NCBI GenBank assembly: GCA_016218305.1
Contig: JACREJ010000031.1
Span: forward strand, 1-36,095
DNA: 36,095 nt
Direction: 5' to 3'
Source of the DNA: Gemmatimonadota bacterium
GTDB taxonomy: Bacteria; Gemmatimonadota; Gemmatimonadetes; Gemmatimonadales; Gemmatimonadaceae
Of this stretch, positions 16,211 through 25,503 are shown one piece after another. The position numbers and the translations under genes were made by a program. The stretch's first letter is position 1. Each line of letters opens with the position of its first letter. The notes beneath the pieces are model-generated. The model saw only the letters and a program-made list of their open reading frames with translations, did not search any database and had not been told where the DNA came from.

Positions 16211-16642
16211 TGATTCCAATTTACCCGGTCGGCCCTGACGGGAGGGGTGTTGGAGGGTTGCGCGAAAGCCCCTCCCCCACCATACTCAACTCCAGTCGGT
16301 ACTGCGCGCTGCGCACGCCGATGAATGCACCCCTCAGCCTCTGCCGCCCGTTGGCGGCACGCGACTCCGGCGCTGAGCGCCGCGAGTGACGGTGTGTCCG
16401 TTCGACCCTGCCGGGCCTCGTGACGTTCCGTGGCCTGGGATGCCGAGGCGCCTTGAGCGCCCAGTCTCGTCCGCTTTCAGCAAAGGTTTTCCATTCAGCG
16501 CGCCACGGGTGCGCGCAGTCCGTGGAAGTCACGGGCCCTTGTCCCAAGAGGAAGCAGTCGGAGTGCCCACTCCCAGCCTGGCCGGACCGCGTGCGCGCGG
16601 TGCAGGCCCCTATCGTTTTCGAATCAACTCACAGACAGACGC
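16211..16642. other. Gene-free leader region of rho
   Basis: This 432-bp stretch separates the TPR-like gene from rho. Apart from two adjacent hairpins (16342-16382), a weak GGGAGGGG/CCCCTCCC inverted pair near 16240-16277 is visible. I found no convincing small ORF, tRNA or known riboswitch. The region must contain the rho promoter, and a long rho leader is plausible because rho is autoregulated by attenuation in several bacteria. Confidence 0.4.
16342..16382. promoter_or_regulatory. Tandem hairpins upstream of rho
   Basis: TGCCGCC (16342-16348) pairs with GGCGGCA (16353-16359) around a CGTT tetraloop. Nine bases later CGGCGC (16368-16373) pairs with GCGCCG (16377-16382) around TGA. They lie about 260 bp before the rho start. 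Whether they are transcribed depends on the unidentified promoter. Stems this short are common by chance in such GC-rich DNA. Confidence 0.3.
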
Positions 16643-18187
16643 ATGAGCGAGAATCGTCGTCCTCGCCGTCGCGGCCGCCCGGCGCGTTCGCGCGGGCAGA
16701 CCGCCCCCGAGTCCACATCGGCTGAGCCCGATCCGTACCTCGATACCGCCGCCTCCGAGGCACCGGCGGCGACCGAGGCTCCTCCTCCGGCGCCGGAAGC
16801 TGCCCCGGCAACACCGGAACCCACTCTCGAGGCTGCGCCACCGAGCGCACCTGTCGAGACGGGATCACCCGACGGAAACGGCTCCGGGCGTCCCCAGTTT
16901 GACGGGCGGCGCGAGGGTCGCGACGGACGCGAGGGCAGAGAGGGACGGGAGGGGCGGTTCGGCCGGCGCGGTCGCCGGCATCGCGGACGCAACCGCGGCG
17001 GCGAGCCGAATCAGCAGCAGGGCGGAGGGGGCGGCGGCGGTGGTGCGCCGCCGCAGCCGATCATCGCCGACGGCGACACGATTGGCTGGTACGATCCGTC
17101 GCGCGACGCCGGCTTCATCCGACGTCCGAACGCGAGCTACCTGGAAGATCAGGGCGACGCGTACATGCCGGCGTACCTGGCGCGGCAGTTCGGACTCCGC
17201 AAATCCGACGAAGTGCGCGCCACGACGGGGCGCGATCACCGCGGGCGCTCCACCTGCGTGGACATCCTCTCCATCAACGGGCATGATCCGGCCGAGGCGG
17301 CACGCCGCCCCGACTTCGCGTCGCTCACGGCGAGCTATCCCGACCGGCGCCTGACGCTCGAAACCGGCCGGCCGGCCAAGGTCGGCCCCGAGCTGACCCG
17401 CCGCTGCATCGACCTCATCGCGCCCATCGGCTACGGACAGCGTGCGCTGATTGTCGCGCCGGCCCGTGCCGGCAAGACCATGCTCCTGCAGGCCATCACC
17501 GAGGGCGTCGCGCTCAAGCACGCCGACGCGACCCTCCTCATCCTCCTCGTGGACGAGCGCCCGGAGGAAGTGAGCGAAGCGATCTCGTGGGGCGTGGGCG
17601 AGGTAATCGCGTCGTCCTTCGATCAGCCGGCCCGTCGCCACGTCGAGGTCACCGAAATGGTGCTCGAGCGCGCGCGTCGCCTGGTGGAGCTGGGCAAGGA
17701 CGTGGTGATCGTGCTCGATTCGCTCACGCGCATGGCGCGTGCGCACAACACCGCCGAGCGCGGCACCGGTCGCACGATGTCGGGCGGCCTCGACACGTCG
17801 GCGATGGCCAAGCCGAAGGCGTTCTTCGGCTCGGCGCGCAACATCGCGCCGGAGCATGGCGGCGGCTCGCTGACGATCATCGCCACCGCCCTCGTGGAAA
17901 CTGGCTCGCGCATGGACGACGTGATCTTCGAGGAGTTCAAGGGCACGGGCAACTGCGAGATCAAGCTCGACCGGGGTCTTGCCGAGAAGCGCATCTTCCC
18001 CGCCTTCGACATTGCGAGTTCCGGCACGCGCCGCGAGGAGAAGCTGTACAAGACGGGCCAGCTCGACGCGATCTACAGCCTGCGTCGCGGCCTCCAGCAG
18101 ATGCCGCCGCAGGCGGGCATGGAGTGGCTCATCAAGCGCATCGGCAGCACGCCCGACAACGACACGCTGCTCGCCGGGCTGTTGTAG
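16643..18187 (+). CDS. rho: Transcription termination factor Rho with long low-complexity N-terminus
   Basis: A hexameric RNA-dependent ATPase/translocase that ends transcription. The 514-aa length exceeds the E. coli protein (419 aa) because about 144 residues precede the RNA-binding domain. This part begins with Arg-rich SENRRPRRRGRPARSRG, continues Pro/Ala/Glu-rich, then has GREGR repeats and RRGRRHRGRNRGG, a QQQ and a Gly run, and should be disordered and RNA-binding. The helical Rho N domain is not recognisable. The OB-fold RNA-binding domain starts near D145 (GFIRRPNASYL resembles GFLRSADSSYL of E. coli). The ATPase core has Walker A PARAGKT (K278-T279), LLVDERPEEV, VLDSLTRMARAHN, GRTMSGGLDT and EFKGTGNCEIKLDR. 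The ATG at 16643 follows a long leader. Confidence 0.95.
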   Translation: MSENRRPRRRGRPARSRGQTAPESTSAEPDPYLDTAASEAPAATEAPPPAPEAAPATPEPTLEAAPPSAPVETGSPDGNGSGRPQFDGRREGRDGREGREGREGRFGRRGRRHRGRNRGGEPNQQQGGGGGGGGAPPQPIIADGDTIGWYDPSRDAGFIRRPNASYLEDQGDAYMPAYLARQFGLRKSDEVRATTGRDHRGRSTCVDILSINGHDPAEAARRPDFASLTASYPDRRLTLETGRPAKVGPELTRRCIDLIAPIGYGQRALIVAPARAGKTMLLQAITEGVALKHADATLLILLVDERPEEVSEAISWGVGEVIASSFDQPARRHVEVTEMVLERARRLVELGKDVVIVLDSLTRMARAHNTAERGTGRTMSGGLDTSAMAKPKAFFGSARNIAPEHGGGSLTIIATALVETGSRMDDVIFEEFKGTGNCEIKLDRGLAEKRIFPAFDIASSGTRREEKLYKTGQLDAIYSLRRGLQQMPPQAGMEWLIKRIGSTPDNDTLLAGLL

Positions 18188-18209
18188 CCAATCAGGCGAT
18201 GGAACGAGC

Positions 18210-18238
18210 CGAGGGCCCGAGACGCCGTCTCGGGCCCT
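18210..18238. terminator. Bidirectional hairpin between rho and dipeptidase genes
   Basis: A 14-bp perfect stem (18210-18223 with 18225-18238) with a one-base centre, so the real loop must open a few pairs. It sits 22 bp after the rho stop and 24 bp after the stop of the convergent dipeptidase gene, so it can serve both. Neither side has a U-tract, so factor-independent termination would be weak. Confidence 0.65.
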
Positions 18239-18262
18239 CATCGCATACGGGCCAATCGGTGC

Positions 18263-19642
18263 CTACTTGGCCGCGCCCAGCTCCTCGAACAGCGAAGCGA
18301 TGGCCCGCATGCCGAGCTTGAAATTGTCCACGCTCATCCATTCGTCGGGCGCGTGGGCGTTCTCGCCCGGCAGGCCAAAGCCCATGAGGAGCACCGGCAC
18401 GCCGAGGATGCGCTCGAAGTCCCCAACGACCGGAATGGAGCCGCCCTCGCCCGTCACTTCGGGCGTGCGTCCGAACGCCGCCGCCAGCGCCTTCTTGGCC
18501 GCCTCAAACAGCGGCCCCTCGAGGTCGGCACGCCACGGCTTGCCGCCGTGCAGGTGCGTCACCGTGACCTGCACGCCCTTGGGCGCCACCTTGGCCACGT
18601 GGGCCTTCATCAGGGCCTCGATCTTCGCGGGGTCCTGCCTGGGCACGAGGCGGCAGCTGACCTTGGCCATGCTCACGCCCGGCAGCACCGTCTTGGCGCC
18701 CTCACCGGTGTATCCGCTCAGCAGGCCGTTCACTTCGCACGTCGGACGCGTCCAGAGCTTCTCGAGCACGGTGAATTGGGGCTCGCCGCCCAGGGACGTC
18801 GCGCCGACTTCCTTGCGGAAGTTCTCCTCGTCGAACGGCAGCTTGCGCATGCCGGCGATCACGTCGGGCGGGAACGGCAGCACGTCGTCGTAGAAGCCGT
18901 CGATCATGATCTTGCCGTTGGCGTCGTGCATCGTGGCGAGGATGCGCGCGAGCGCCATCGCCGGGTTCACCACGGCACCGCCGTACGAGCCGGAGTGCAG
19001 GTCCTGCGCCGGGCCGCGCACGTTGATCTCGAAGTAGGCGAGCCCGCGCAGCGAGCTCAGGATGCTCGGAATGCCCGGCGCGAACATCGACGAGTCGGAG
19101 ATCACCACGCCGTCGCACGCCAACCGTTTCTTGTTCTTCTCGATGAAGGGCGCGAGGTTCTCGCTGCCGACCTCCTCCTCGCCTTCGGCGATGACGATCA
19201 CGTTGACCGGCAGCTTGCCGCGCACCTCGAGCATCGTTTCAAGCGCCGCGATGTGCGCGAAGAGCTGTCCCTTGTCGTCCACGCTGCCGCGGGCGTAGAG
19301 CTTGCCATCGCGAATGGTCGGCTCGAAGGCGGGCGTGGTCCAGAGGTTGAGCGGCTCGGCCGGCTGCACGTCGTAGTGGCCGTAGACCAGGAACGTGGGC
19401 GCGCCGGCCGGCGCCTTGCGCCACTCGGCCAGCACCACCGGGTGTCCGGGCGTCGGGCACGTCTCGACGGCAAAGCCCATCTTCTCGAACCGTCCGTGCA
19501 CCCAGGCGGCGGCACGCTGCGTGTCGGCGTTGTGCTCCGCTTTCGCGCTGACGCTCGGAATGCGAAGGAAGGCAAAGAGGTCATCAAGCAGCTGCGCTTC
19601 GCGTGCGGCAAAGCGTTTTTCGAGGTCGGCCGCAATCGTCAT
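18263..19642 (-). CDS. M20 family dipeptidase
   Basis: A 459-aa di-zinc metallopeptidase of the carnosinase/CNDP-like M20 branch. Motifs in order: YGHYDVQP with metal ligand H89 and catalytic D91, GSVDDKGQ with bridging D122, AEGEEEVGS with catalytic and metal Glu at about 155-156, SDSSM with a metal Asp, the lid/dimerisation domain starting NVRGPAQDLHSGSYGG, and FGLPGENAHAPDEW with the last metal His. No signal peptide, so cytoplasmic. The frame runs back to 19693, but the ATG at 19642 has GGAG upstream and its ATGA overlaps the stop of the glycosyltransferase gene by 4 nt, a sign of translational coupling. It should cleave dipeptides or N-acyl amino acids. Confidence 0.92.
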   Translation of the reverse strand: MTIAADLEKRFAAREAQLLDDLFAFLRIPSVSAKAEHNADTQRAAAWVHGRFEKMGFAVETCPTPGHPVVLAEWRKAPAGAPTFLVYGHYDVQPAEPLNLWTTPAFEPTIRDGKLYARGSVDDKGQLFAHIAALETMLEVRGKLPVNVIVIAEGEEEVGSENLAPFIEKNKKRLACDGVVISDSSMFAPGIPSILSSLRGLAYFEINVRGPAQDLHSGSYGGAVVNPAMALARILATMHDANGKIMIDGFYDDVLPFPPDVIAGMRKLPFDEENFRKEVGATSLGGEPQFTVLEKLWTRPTCEVNGLLSGYTGEGAKTVLPGVSMAKVSCRLVPRQDPAKIEALMKAHVAKVAPKGVQVTVTHLHGGKPWRADLEGPLFEAAKKALAAAFGRTPEVTGEGGSIPVVGDFERILGVPVLLMGFGLPGENAHAPDEWMSVDNFKLGMRAIASLFEELGAAK

Positions 19643-21222
19643 CGAGACTCCGGAATGGACGGTGTGGAATGCCCGGGCCAGCCGCCGCGCCAATCACGGA
19701 GCAGCCAAGCGCGCTGTCGGCCGAGCAGGAGCCCGTGGGCGGTGCGCACCACGGGAGGCCCTTCATCAATGCGTGAAAAATACGGCGCCAGCGCCACGAT
19801 GGGTGCCGGTTCGGTCGTGGACTCGTCGAGGATGAGCACGAGCACGTCGCCGGGCACCGCACGCTGCCGGAACCCGGCCCACAAGTCGTACTGGTTGCGG
19901 CGCCCCCCGAGGTTGGTCGCAAAGACCCGCAGCGTGTCCGTGCCCGGGCCGCGCAGGCCCCACGCAAGTTGCGCGGCCTGCTGATAACGATCGGCCGCCA
20001 CCCAGACAGTGCGGGGCGTCGGCTCGCCTCGTCCGGCGTGCTGGCCGGTGCGCACCACATCGGAGACGCTGCCCGCCACGGCATCCCAGCCATACGCCTG
20101 GCTCACGGGATCGCGGCCCGGGCGCAGGCCGAGCCGGGGTGCGAGCAGCGTGGCGGCGTCCACGTAGACCAGCACGACCAGCGCGCCACCCAACCAGAGG
20201 CCGCCGCGGAGCCAGGCTCGGCGGGCCCCGTGTGCGGCCTCCACGGAAAGCAGCAGGATGGCCGGCAGCCACGCCGAGGCCGGCCAGTTGGCTTCCACGT
20301 TCTTGCGCGTCGCACTCCAGGCGAAGAACAGAAGCACGAAGACACTGACCGTGCCGAGCATCCGCATCACGGCGTCGTCGCCCTGGCGCAGGGCGCGCCA
20401 GATGGCGCCGACGAGGAGCACGAACAGGATGGGGGAGGTGAGCCCCGCCTGCCCGCCAACGAGGTTGAGTTCGCGGTTCAGCACCGCGCCAAAACCAGCC
20501 TGCTTGGGCGCGCCGAGTCCGTGCCCGAGTTGGAAGGCGAAGGACGTCCAATCGTGCGTGGCATTCCACCAGAGGTTCGGCGCAAGCACGAGCGACGCCA
20601 CGCCGACGGCCACCCACGGACCGGGTTCACGGAGACGCGCACGCAGCGGGGCGTACAGCGCGCAGGACACCGCGATCGCGGTGGGGACGAGGACGGCCGT
20701 GTACTTCGAGAGCATCGCCACGCCGATGGCGACGCCCGCGATGCTCCACCACCGGAGCGACGCGCGAGATCCAACGGGCGATTCGAGCGCCTCCACGACC
20801 GCATGCAGCGTCCACGCGAGCGCGCAGAAGAGTGGGGCGTCCGGCGTGGCAAGCACGTATCCGGCGGCGGCGAGCGGCAGGCAGGCGAAGATCAGCGAGG
20901 CCCACAACGCCGCTTCGTCCCCACCCAGCCGGCGGGCGGTGCGCAGCAGCGCCAGGCCGGCCAGCCCACCCGCGAGCACGGAGCCAAGGCGCACCCCGAA
21001 CGGCGTATCGCCGCCCAACGCCACCAGCCAGGCAATGGCCGGCGGGTGGTCAAAGTAGCCGGCGGCGAGTCGGCGGCTCCACTCCCAGTAGTACGCCTCG
21101 TCGTTCGTGAGCGGCACGAGTGCGGCCATGACCAGCCGCACCGCGGTGCCGGCCAGCAGGATCTGCCAGGCCCGGGTCCACGGTTTGCCGACAGGAGACG
21201 AGGCGGATGCGAAAGTGGTCAT
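19639..21222 (-). CDS. GT39/PMT_2-type membrane glycosyltransferase
   Basis: A 527-aa integral membrane protein of the ArnT/dolichyl-phosphate-mannose transferase superfamily, which moves sugars from a polyprenyl-phosphate donor to a lipid or protein acceptor outside the membrane. The first periplasmic loop contains the family motif [14 protein letters not shown], with D41-E42 as the expected catalytic acids, followed by [11 protein letters not shown]. About ten hydrophobic segments fill residues 20-365, and a soluble C-terminal domain (about 385-520) follows. The gene overlaps the dipeptidase start by 4 nt. It is divergent from the DUF255 gene with only 19 bp between the proposed starts, so promoters must overlap coding sequence. 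The acceptor is unknown. Confidence 0.85.
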   Translation of the reverse strand: MTTFASASSPVGKPWTRAWQILLAGTAVRLVMAALVPLTNDEAYYWEWSRRLAAGYFDHPPAIAWLVALGGDTPFGVRLGSVLAGGLAGLALLRTARRLGGDEAALWASLIFACLPLAAAGYVLATPDAPLFCALAWTLHAVVEALESPVGSRASLRWWSIAGVAIGVAMLSKYTAVLVPTAIAVSCALYAPLRARLREPGPWVAVGVASLVLAPNLWWNATHDWTSFAFQLGHGLGAPKQAGFGAVLNRELNLVGGQAGLTSPILFVLLVGAIWRALRQGDDAVMRMLGTVSVFVLLFFAWSATRKNVEANWPASAWLPAILLLSVEAAHGARRAWLRGGLWLGGALVVLVYVDAATLLAPRLGLRPGRDPVSQAYGWDAVAGSVSDVVRTGQHAGRGEPTPRTVWVAADRYQQAAQLAWGLRGPGTDTLRVFATNLGGRRNQYDLWAGFRQRAVPGDVLVLILDESTTEPAPIVALAPYFSRIDEGPPVVRTAHGLLLGRQRAWLLRDWRGGWPGHSTPSIPESR

Positions 21223-21241
21223 GGAACGGACGCAAGGATCA

Positions 21242-23332
21242 ATGACATTAGCTTGCAGAATCTACGCTCCCGCACCTCTTCCCGCCCCCGACGCCACCGT
21301 GCCCAATCGCCTCGCGCTCGAGACCTCCCCGTACCTCCTGCAGCACGCGCACAATCCCGTGGACTGGCACCCGTGGGGCGATGACGCCTTCGCGCGCGCG
21401 CGCGCCGACGACAAGCCGGTGCTGCTGAGCGTCGGCTACGCCGCGTGCCACTGGTGCCACGTGATGGCGCACGAGTCGTTCGAGGACGCGGAGACGGCGG
21501 CGCTGATGAACCAGTGGTTCATCAACGTGAAGGTGGACCGTGAGGAACGCCCCGACGTCGACGCGATCTACATGCGCGCCGTCCAGGCACTGACGCGGCA
21601 GGGAGGCTGGCCGATGACGGTCTTCCTGACGCCCGATGGTGCGCCGTTCTACGGCGGCACGTACTTCCCGCCCGATGACCGGCACGGACTCCCGTCCTTC
21701 CGCCGGGTGCTGGCGAGCGTCGCCGAGGCCTGGCGCACGCGACGGGCCGAGATCGCCGACGGTGCCACGGCGATGTTGCGCATCTACGACAACCCGCCCG
21801 CGCCACCGCGCGCCCCGGTCGGCCCGTCGCTCATGCACCGCGCGGTGCACGCGGCGCTCGCCCGATACGACCGGACGTACGGCGGGTTTGGCGGCGCACC
21901 GAAGTTCCCGCCGACGATGACGCTGGACTTCCTGCTGCGGCGCTGGGCGCGCACGGGAGACGACGCGCTGCTGGACGCGGTGCGGCACACTTGGGACCGC
22001 ATGGCCCACGGCGGCCTGTTCGACCAGCTGGGCGGCGGCTTCCATCGCTACACCGTGGATGGCGAGTGGCTCGTGCCGCACTTCGAGAAGATGCTGTACG
22101 ACAATGCGCTGCTCGTGCGGCTCGGCGCGCACCTCTGGCAGGCCACGGGCGATCCGGAGGTCCGTGCGGTGACGGAGCGCACGCTGGCCTGGCTCGCGCG
22201 CGAGATGACGTCGCCGGAGGGCGGATTTTACGCCTCCCTCGATGCCGACTCGGAGGGGCATGAGGGGCGCTTCTACGTCTGGTCGCTCGACGAATTGCAG
22301 CAGGTGCTCGGCGCGGATGCCGCGCCGCTCGCTGCCTACTGGGACGCGACCGCCGCGGGCAATTTCGAAGGGCGCAACATCCTCTGGTGCCCGAAGCCGG
22401 CCGGTGCCTTTGCCGCATCACGCGCTCTCGACCTCGCCGCCTTGCAGGCGACCATCGCGCGCGGTCGGGACGCGCTGCTCGCCGCGCGCGACCGGCGTGC
22501 GCGTCCGGCGCGCGATGACAAGGTCATCGCCTCCTGGAACGGGCTGATGCTGCGCGGCCTGGCGGAGTGCGCGCGGGTGTTCGGTGAGCCGAAGTGGCGG
22601 GTGTTGGCGGAGCGCGCGGCCGGATTCCTTGCCGATACCATGGTCCGCGACGGACGTGCGTTCCGTGTCTTCGCCGGCGGCGAGGCGCGCATCGGCGGCT
22701 TCCTCGAGGATCACGCGGCGCTTGGCCTTGGCTTCCTCGCCGTGTACGAACTGACGTTCGACGCGCGATGGCTCCACGAGGCGCTCGCGCTCACGGACGC
22801 GTGCGAGCGGCACTTCTGGGACGACGCAACGGGTGCCTTCTTCGATGCCGCGGCCGACGCACCGCCGCTGGTGACCCGTCCGCGTGACACATACGACAAT
22901 GCGATGCCGTCCGGGACGTCGCTCGCCGTCGAGCTGCTGCAACGCATCGGCACGCTGACCGGAGACACCGCGCGCACCGCACGGGCTCAGGACGTGCTGT
23001 CCTCGCTGGCGGAGTACATGGGATCGGCGCCGCTCGCCTTCGGGCACCTCCTGGGCGCGGCCGACTTCGAGACCGACGGCGACGTGAGCGTCGTGCTGGC
23101 CGGGACGCCGGGCGCCCCGGACTTCGCGCGGCTCGAGCGCGCGCTGGCCGCCCGCTATGTGCCGTCGCTGGTCATCGCGGGCGGCGTGTCGGCGCCGCCG
23201 GCCATTCTGGACGGCAAGACACGCCTCGGCGACAGCGCAACGGCCTACGTCTGCCGCGGCTTCACCTGTGATGCGCCGACGACGGACGCCGCCGAACTCG
23301 CGGTGCAGCTGGACGCGGCAGGGCGGTCCTAG
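21242..23332 (+). CDS. DUF255 thioredoxin-fold protein with six-hairpin (N-acylglucosamine 2-epimerase-like) domain
   Basis: A protein of the YyaL/SPATA20 family: an N-terminal thioredoxin-like domain followed by an alpha/alpha-toroid resembling cellobiose 2-epimerases. The N-terminal signature is [20 protein letters not shown] and the active-site-like CHWCH is at residues 69-73. [32 protein letters not shown] and the toroid motifs [20 protein letters not shown] and [17 protein letters not shown] follow. From ATG 21242 (AAGGA just upstream) it is 696 aa; a GTG at 21299 would give 677 aa and start at the conserved [10 protein letters not shown], so the start is uncertain. The function of the family is not settled. 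It is convergent with the zinc-ribbon gene, 3 bp apart. Confidence 0.88.
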   Translation: MTLACRIYAPAPLPAPDATVPNRLALETSPYLLQHAHNPVDWHPWGDDAFARARADDKPVLLSVGYAACHWCHVMAHESFEDAETAALMNQWFINVKVDREERPDVDAIYMRAVQALTRQGGWPMTVFLTPDGAPFYGGTYFPPDDRHGLPSFRRVLASVAEAWRTRRAEIADGATAMLRIYDNPPAPPRAPVGPSLMHRAVHAALARYDRTYGGFGGAPKFPPTMTLDFLLRRWARTGDDALLDAVRHTWDRMAHGGLFDQLGGGFHRYTVDGEWLVPHFEKMLYDNALLVRLGAHLWQATGDPEVRAVTERTLAWLAREMTSPEGGFYASLDADSEGHEGRFYVWSLDELQQVLGADAAPLAAYWDATAAGNFEGRNILWCPKPAGAFAASRALDLAALQATIARGRDALLAARDRRARPARDDKVIASWNGLMLRGLAECARVFGEPKWRVLAERAAGFLADTMVRDGRAFRVFAGGEARIGGFLEDHAALGLGFLAVYELTFDARWLHEALALTDACERHFWDDATGAFFDAAADAPPLVTRPRDTYDNAMPSGTSLAVELLQRIGTLTGDTARTARAQDVLSSLAEYMGSAPLAFGHLLGAADFETDGDVSVVLAGTPGAPDFARLERALAARYVPSLVIAGGVSAPPAILDGKTRLGDSATAYVCRGFTCDAPTTDAAELAVQLDAAGRS

Positions 23333-23335
23333 CCG

Positions 23336-23494
23336 CTACAGGTCCGCGCACGATTTGTTGATCTGCCGGCACTGCTCGCAGATCAGCTTGCACTTGCGCC
23401 AGACGAGCGGGCCGGCGCCGCAGTAGTCGCAGGGCAGGTCTTCGGCACGAGCAGCCGGGCGGGGCCGATCGTCCCCCGCAGGGTCGGATGCCAT
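23336..23494 (-). CDS. Small zinc-ribbon protein, 52 aa
   Basis: A short gene directly after nadC: its ATG shares one base with the nadC stop (TGATG), a strong sign of translational coupling. The product starts [20 protein letters not shown] and then has cysteines C22, C25, C35, C39, C42 and C49, in the pattern CDYCGAG, KCKLICEQC and KSCADL. C22, C25, C39 and C42 fit a four-Cys zinc ribbon. The composition is clearly protein-like and its end leaves only 3 bp to the convergent DUF255 gene. I recall similar unnamed small proteins ending in SCADL or SCSDL in other phyla but cannot verify that here. The function is unknown; position suggests a link with NAD synthesis or simply use of its operon. 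Confidence 0.75.
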   Translation of the reverse strand: MASDPAGDDRPRPAARAEDLPCDYCGAGPLVWRKCKLICEQCRQINKSCADL

Positions 23495-24408
23495 CACTCG
23501 AAATCGAGCGCGAGGTTCAGTGCCGGTGCCGAGTGGGTGAGCGCCCCCACCGAGATGCGGTCCACCCCGGTCTCGGCAATGGCGCGCACCGTCTCGAGCC
23601 GTACGCCACCCGACGCTTCCGTGAGCACGCGGCCGGCCGCGATCTGCACGGCGTCGCGCATCATCTCGAGGCTCATGTTGTCGAGGAGCACCGCGTCGGC
23701 CCCGGCATCGACGGCTGCGTGCACCTGCGCGAGGTGATCGCACTCGATCTGCACGAACGTGCCCGGGCGCGTCTGTTCGCGGGCGCGCCGCACCGCGACG
23801 GTGACGTCGCCATCGAGCGCGACCAGGTGGTTGTCCTTCACGAGCACCGCGTCGGCGAGCGTCTCGCGGTGGTTGACGCCGCCGCCGCAGCGCACGGCGT
23901 ACTTCTCCAGGCGCCGCCATCCCGGCGTCGTCTTGCGCGTGTCCACAATGCGGGCGCGCGTGCCGCGGACCGCGTCCACGTACCGCGCCGTGAGCGATGC
24001 CACCCCCGAGAGGCGCTGGAGGAAGTTCAGGGCCGTGCGCTCGGCAGCCAGCAGGCCGCGTGCGCGGCCGCTGATGAAGAGGACCGTCGTGCCCGCCTCG
24101 ACGCGGTGCCCGTCCTCGACGTCGATGCGGATCTCCACCCGGTCGTCGCACTGGCAGAAGGCGGCGAGGGCGAGCGGGACGCCGCAGATCGCGCCGGCTT
24201 CGCGCGCCACGAGTGCGGCGCGGGCGCGTCGCGTCGGAAGGACGGTCGCGAGCGTCGTGATGTCGTTCGCGGCTTGGTCCTCGTCGAGCGCCGTCTTCAC
24301 GAGCCGGGCGGTCTGCGCTTCGGTGAGCGGAAAGTCCGATTCACCGCCGGCGAAAGCCGGCGCATCCATCGCGGCGATGCGCCGCGGGGGAACGCGACCC
24401 GGGGTCAT
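23494..24408 (-). CDS. nadC: Nicotinate-nucleotide pyrophosphorylase (quinolinate phosphoribosyltransferase)
   Basis: Converts quinolinate and PRPP to nicotinic acid mononucleotide, CO2 and PPi, the third step of de novo NAD synthesis. The 304 aa include the NadC N-terminal domain (residues about 30-130, ending [18 protein letters not shown]) and the barrel with DTRKTTPG (156-163), the RCGGGVNHR stretch and LVKDNHL (K191, H194), which bind the phosphates and quinolinate. The near-C-terminal [20 protein letters not shown] is typical. The ATG at 24408 overlaps the nadA stop by 4 nt (ATGA); an internal ATG at residue 14 is an alternative start. It is downstream of nadA and upstream of the zinc-ribbon gene, all one operon. 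Confidence 0.95.
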   Translation of the reverse strand: MTPGRVPPRRIAAMDAPAFAGGESDFPLTEAQTARLVKTALDEDQAANDITTLATVLPTRRARAALVAREAGAICGVPLALAAFCQCDDRVEIRIDVEDGHRVEAGTTVLFISGRARGLLAAERTALNFLQRLSGVASLTARYVDAVRGTRARIVDTRKTTPGWRRLEKYAVRCGGGVNHRETLADAVLVKDNHLVALDGDVTVAVRRAREQTRPGTFVQIECDHLAQVHAAVDAGADAVLLDNMSLEMMRDAVQIAAGRVLTEASGGVRLETVRAIAETGVDRISVGALTHSAPALNLALDFE

Positions 24409-25421
24409 TCGCCCGGGTCCACGCCCTCGGACGCCGGCGCCGGAGTGCCGCCGCCGATGGACACCATGCGCTCGATCGCCAGCCGGGCCCGGTCGGCAAT
24501 GTCACGCGGCACGGTGATGTGGTGCTGCAGGTGCAGCAGCGCATCGCGGACCTTGGGAAGCGTCGTGACCTTCATGTAGGCGCACGATGCCCGCTCGTTG
24601 GCCGCGAAGAAGTGCTTACCGGGGTACGCCCGCTGCAGCCGATGAAGGATCCCCACCTCGGTGGCGACGATGAAGGTGTCCGCCGCGCTCTCGCCCGGCC
24701 GCTTGATCATCCCCTCGGTGGAGAGGATGTGCACGCCGCGGGGATCGACATCGCCCGCCGAGACGGCCTCGACGACGCTCGTCGCGCAGCCGCACTCTGG
24801 GTGAATCAGGAACTCGGCGTCGGGGTGCAGCGACCGCTGGAGCCGAATATTCTCCGGGTCGATGCCCGCATGCACGTGGCACTCGCCCATCCAGACGTGG
24901 ATGTTCGTCCGTCCCGTGATGCGGCGTACGTGCGCCCCAAGGAACATGTCGGGCAGGAACAGGATTTCCCGATCGGCGGGAATCGCGTTCACCACCTCGA
25001 CGGCGTTGCCTGACGTGCAGCAGTAGTCCGTCTCCGCCTTCACCTCGGCGGTGGTATTGACGTAGGACACGACGACGGCGCCCGGATGCTCGGCCTTCCA
25101 CGCGCGCAGCTGCTCGGCATTGATGGTGGCCGCCAGTGAGCATCCCGCTGCGAGGTCGGGCAGCAGCACCACCTTGGACGGCGACAGGATGGCTGCCGTC
25201 TCGGCCATGAAGTGCACGCCGCAGAAAACGATGACATCGGCGTCGGTGCGCGCCGCTTCCCGGGACAGGCCCAGCGAATCCCCTACATAGTCGGCAAGAT
25301 CCTGGACTTCGGGACGCTCGTAGTTGTGCGCCAGGATCACCGCACGGCGCCGCCCGGCCAGCGTGCGGATTTCCTCGACGAGCGCGGCCGTTGCCGTCGC
25401 TTCGGGCTGGTCAATCGACAT
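24405..25421 (-). CDS. nadA: Quinolinate synthase A
   Basis: Condenses iminoaspartate with dihydroxyacetone phosphate to quinolinate, using an oxygen-sensitive [4Fe-4S] cluster. The 338-aa protein contains [20 protein letters not shown] near the N-terminus and the three cluster cysteines expected from family spacing: C94 (AAGCSLA), C181 (MGECHVH) and C280 (RASCAYMK). Other conserved stretches are [29 protein letters not shown] and HPECGCA. The first gene of the nadA-nadC-zinc ribbon operon; it is divergent from a CopD-like gene with 82 bp between starts. A short palindrome lies in that gap. Its substrate is supplied by NadB, encoded 1.1 kb upstream on the same strand. Confidence 0.95.
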   Translation of the reverse strand: MSIDQPEATATAALVEEIRTLAGRRRAVILAHNYERPEVQDLADYVGDSLGLSREAARTDADVIVFCGVHFMAETAAILSPSKVVLLPDLAAGCSLAATINAEQLRAWKAEHPGAVVVSYVNTTAEVKAETDYCCTSGNAVEVVNAIPADREILFLPDMFLGAHVRRITGRTNIHVWMGECHVHAGIDPENIRLQRSLHPDAEFLIHPECGCATSVVEAVSAGDVDPRGVHILSTEGMIKRPGESAADTFIVATEVGILHRLQRAYPGKHFFAANERASCAYMKVTTLPKVRDALLHLQHHITVPRDIADRARLAIERMVSIGGGTPAPASEGVDPGE

Positions 25422-25460
25422 GGCGGAAAGCTAGCCGAGACCGCGTCCTGCTGCGAGGCG

Positions 25461-25489
25461 GGGGGAACTGGCGCGCGACGCGTTCCCCC
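25461..25489. repeat. Short GGGGGAAC palindrome between nadA and copD-like gene
   Basis: GGGGGAAC (25461-25468) pairs with GTTCCCCC (25482-25489) across a 13-nt loop. The arms match the inner core of the two large palindromes (GGGGGAACT), but the TTCGCG outer arms are absent. It could be a remnant of that element or an operator in the divergent promoter region; the shared core may also be chance. Confidence 0.45.
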
Positions 25490-25503
25490 GCGATCATCCA
25501 CAG

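Noticed and set aside
23336-24151. The 271-codon open frame that includes the zinc-ribbon sequence
   Set aside because: Most of it is an out-of-frame shadow of nadC. Only the last 52 codons, beginning at the ATG that overlaps the nadC stop, look like a protein.
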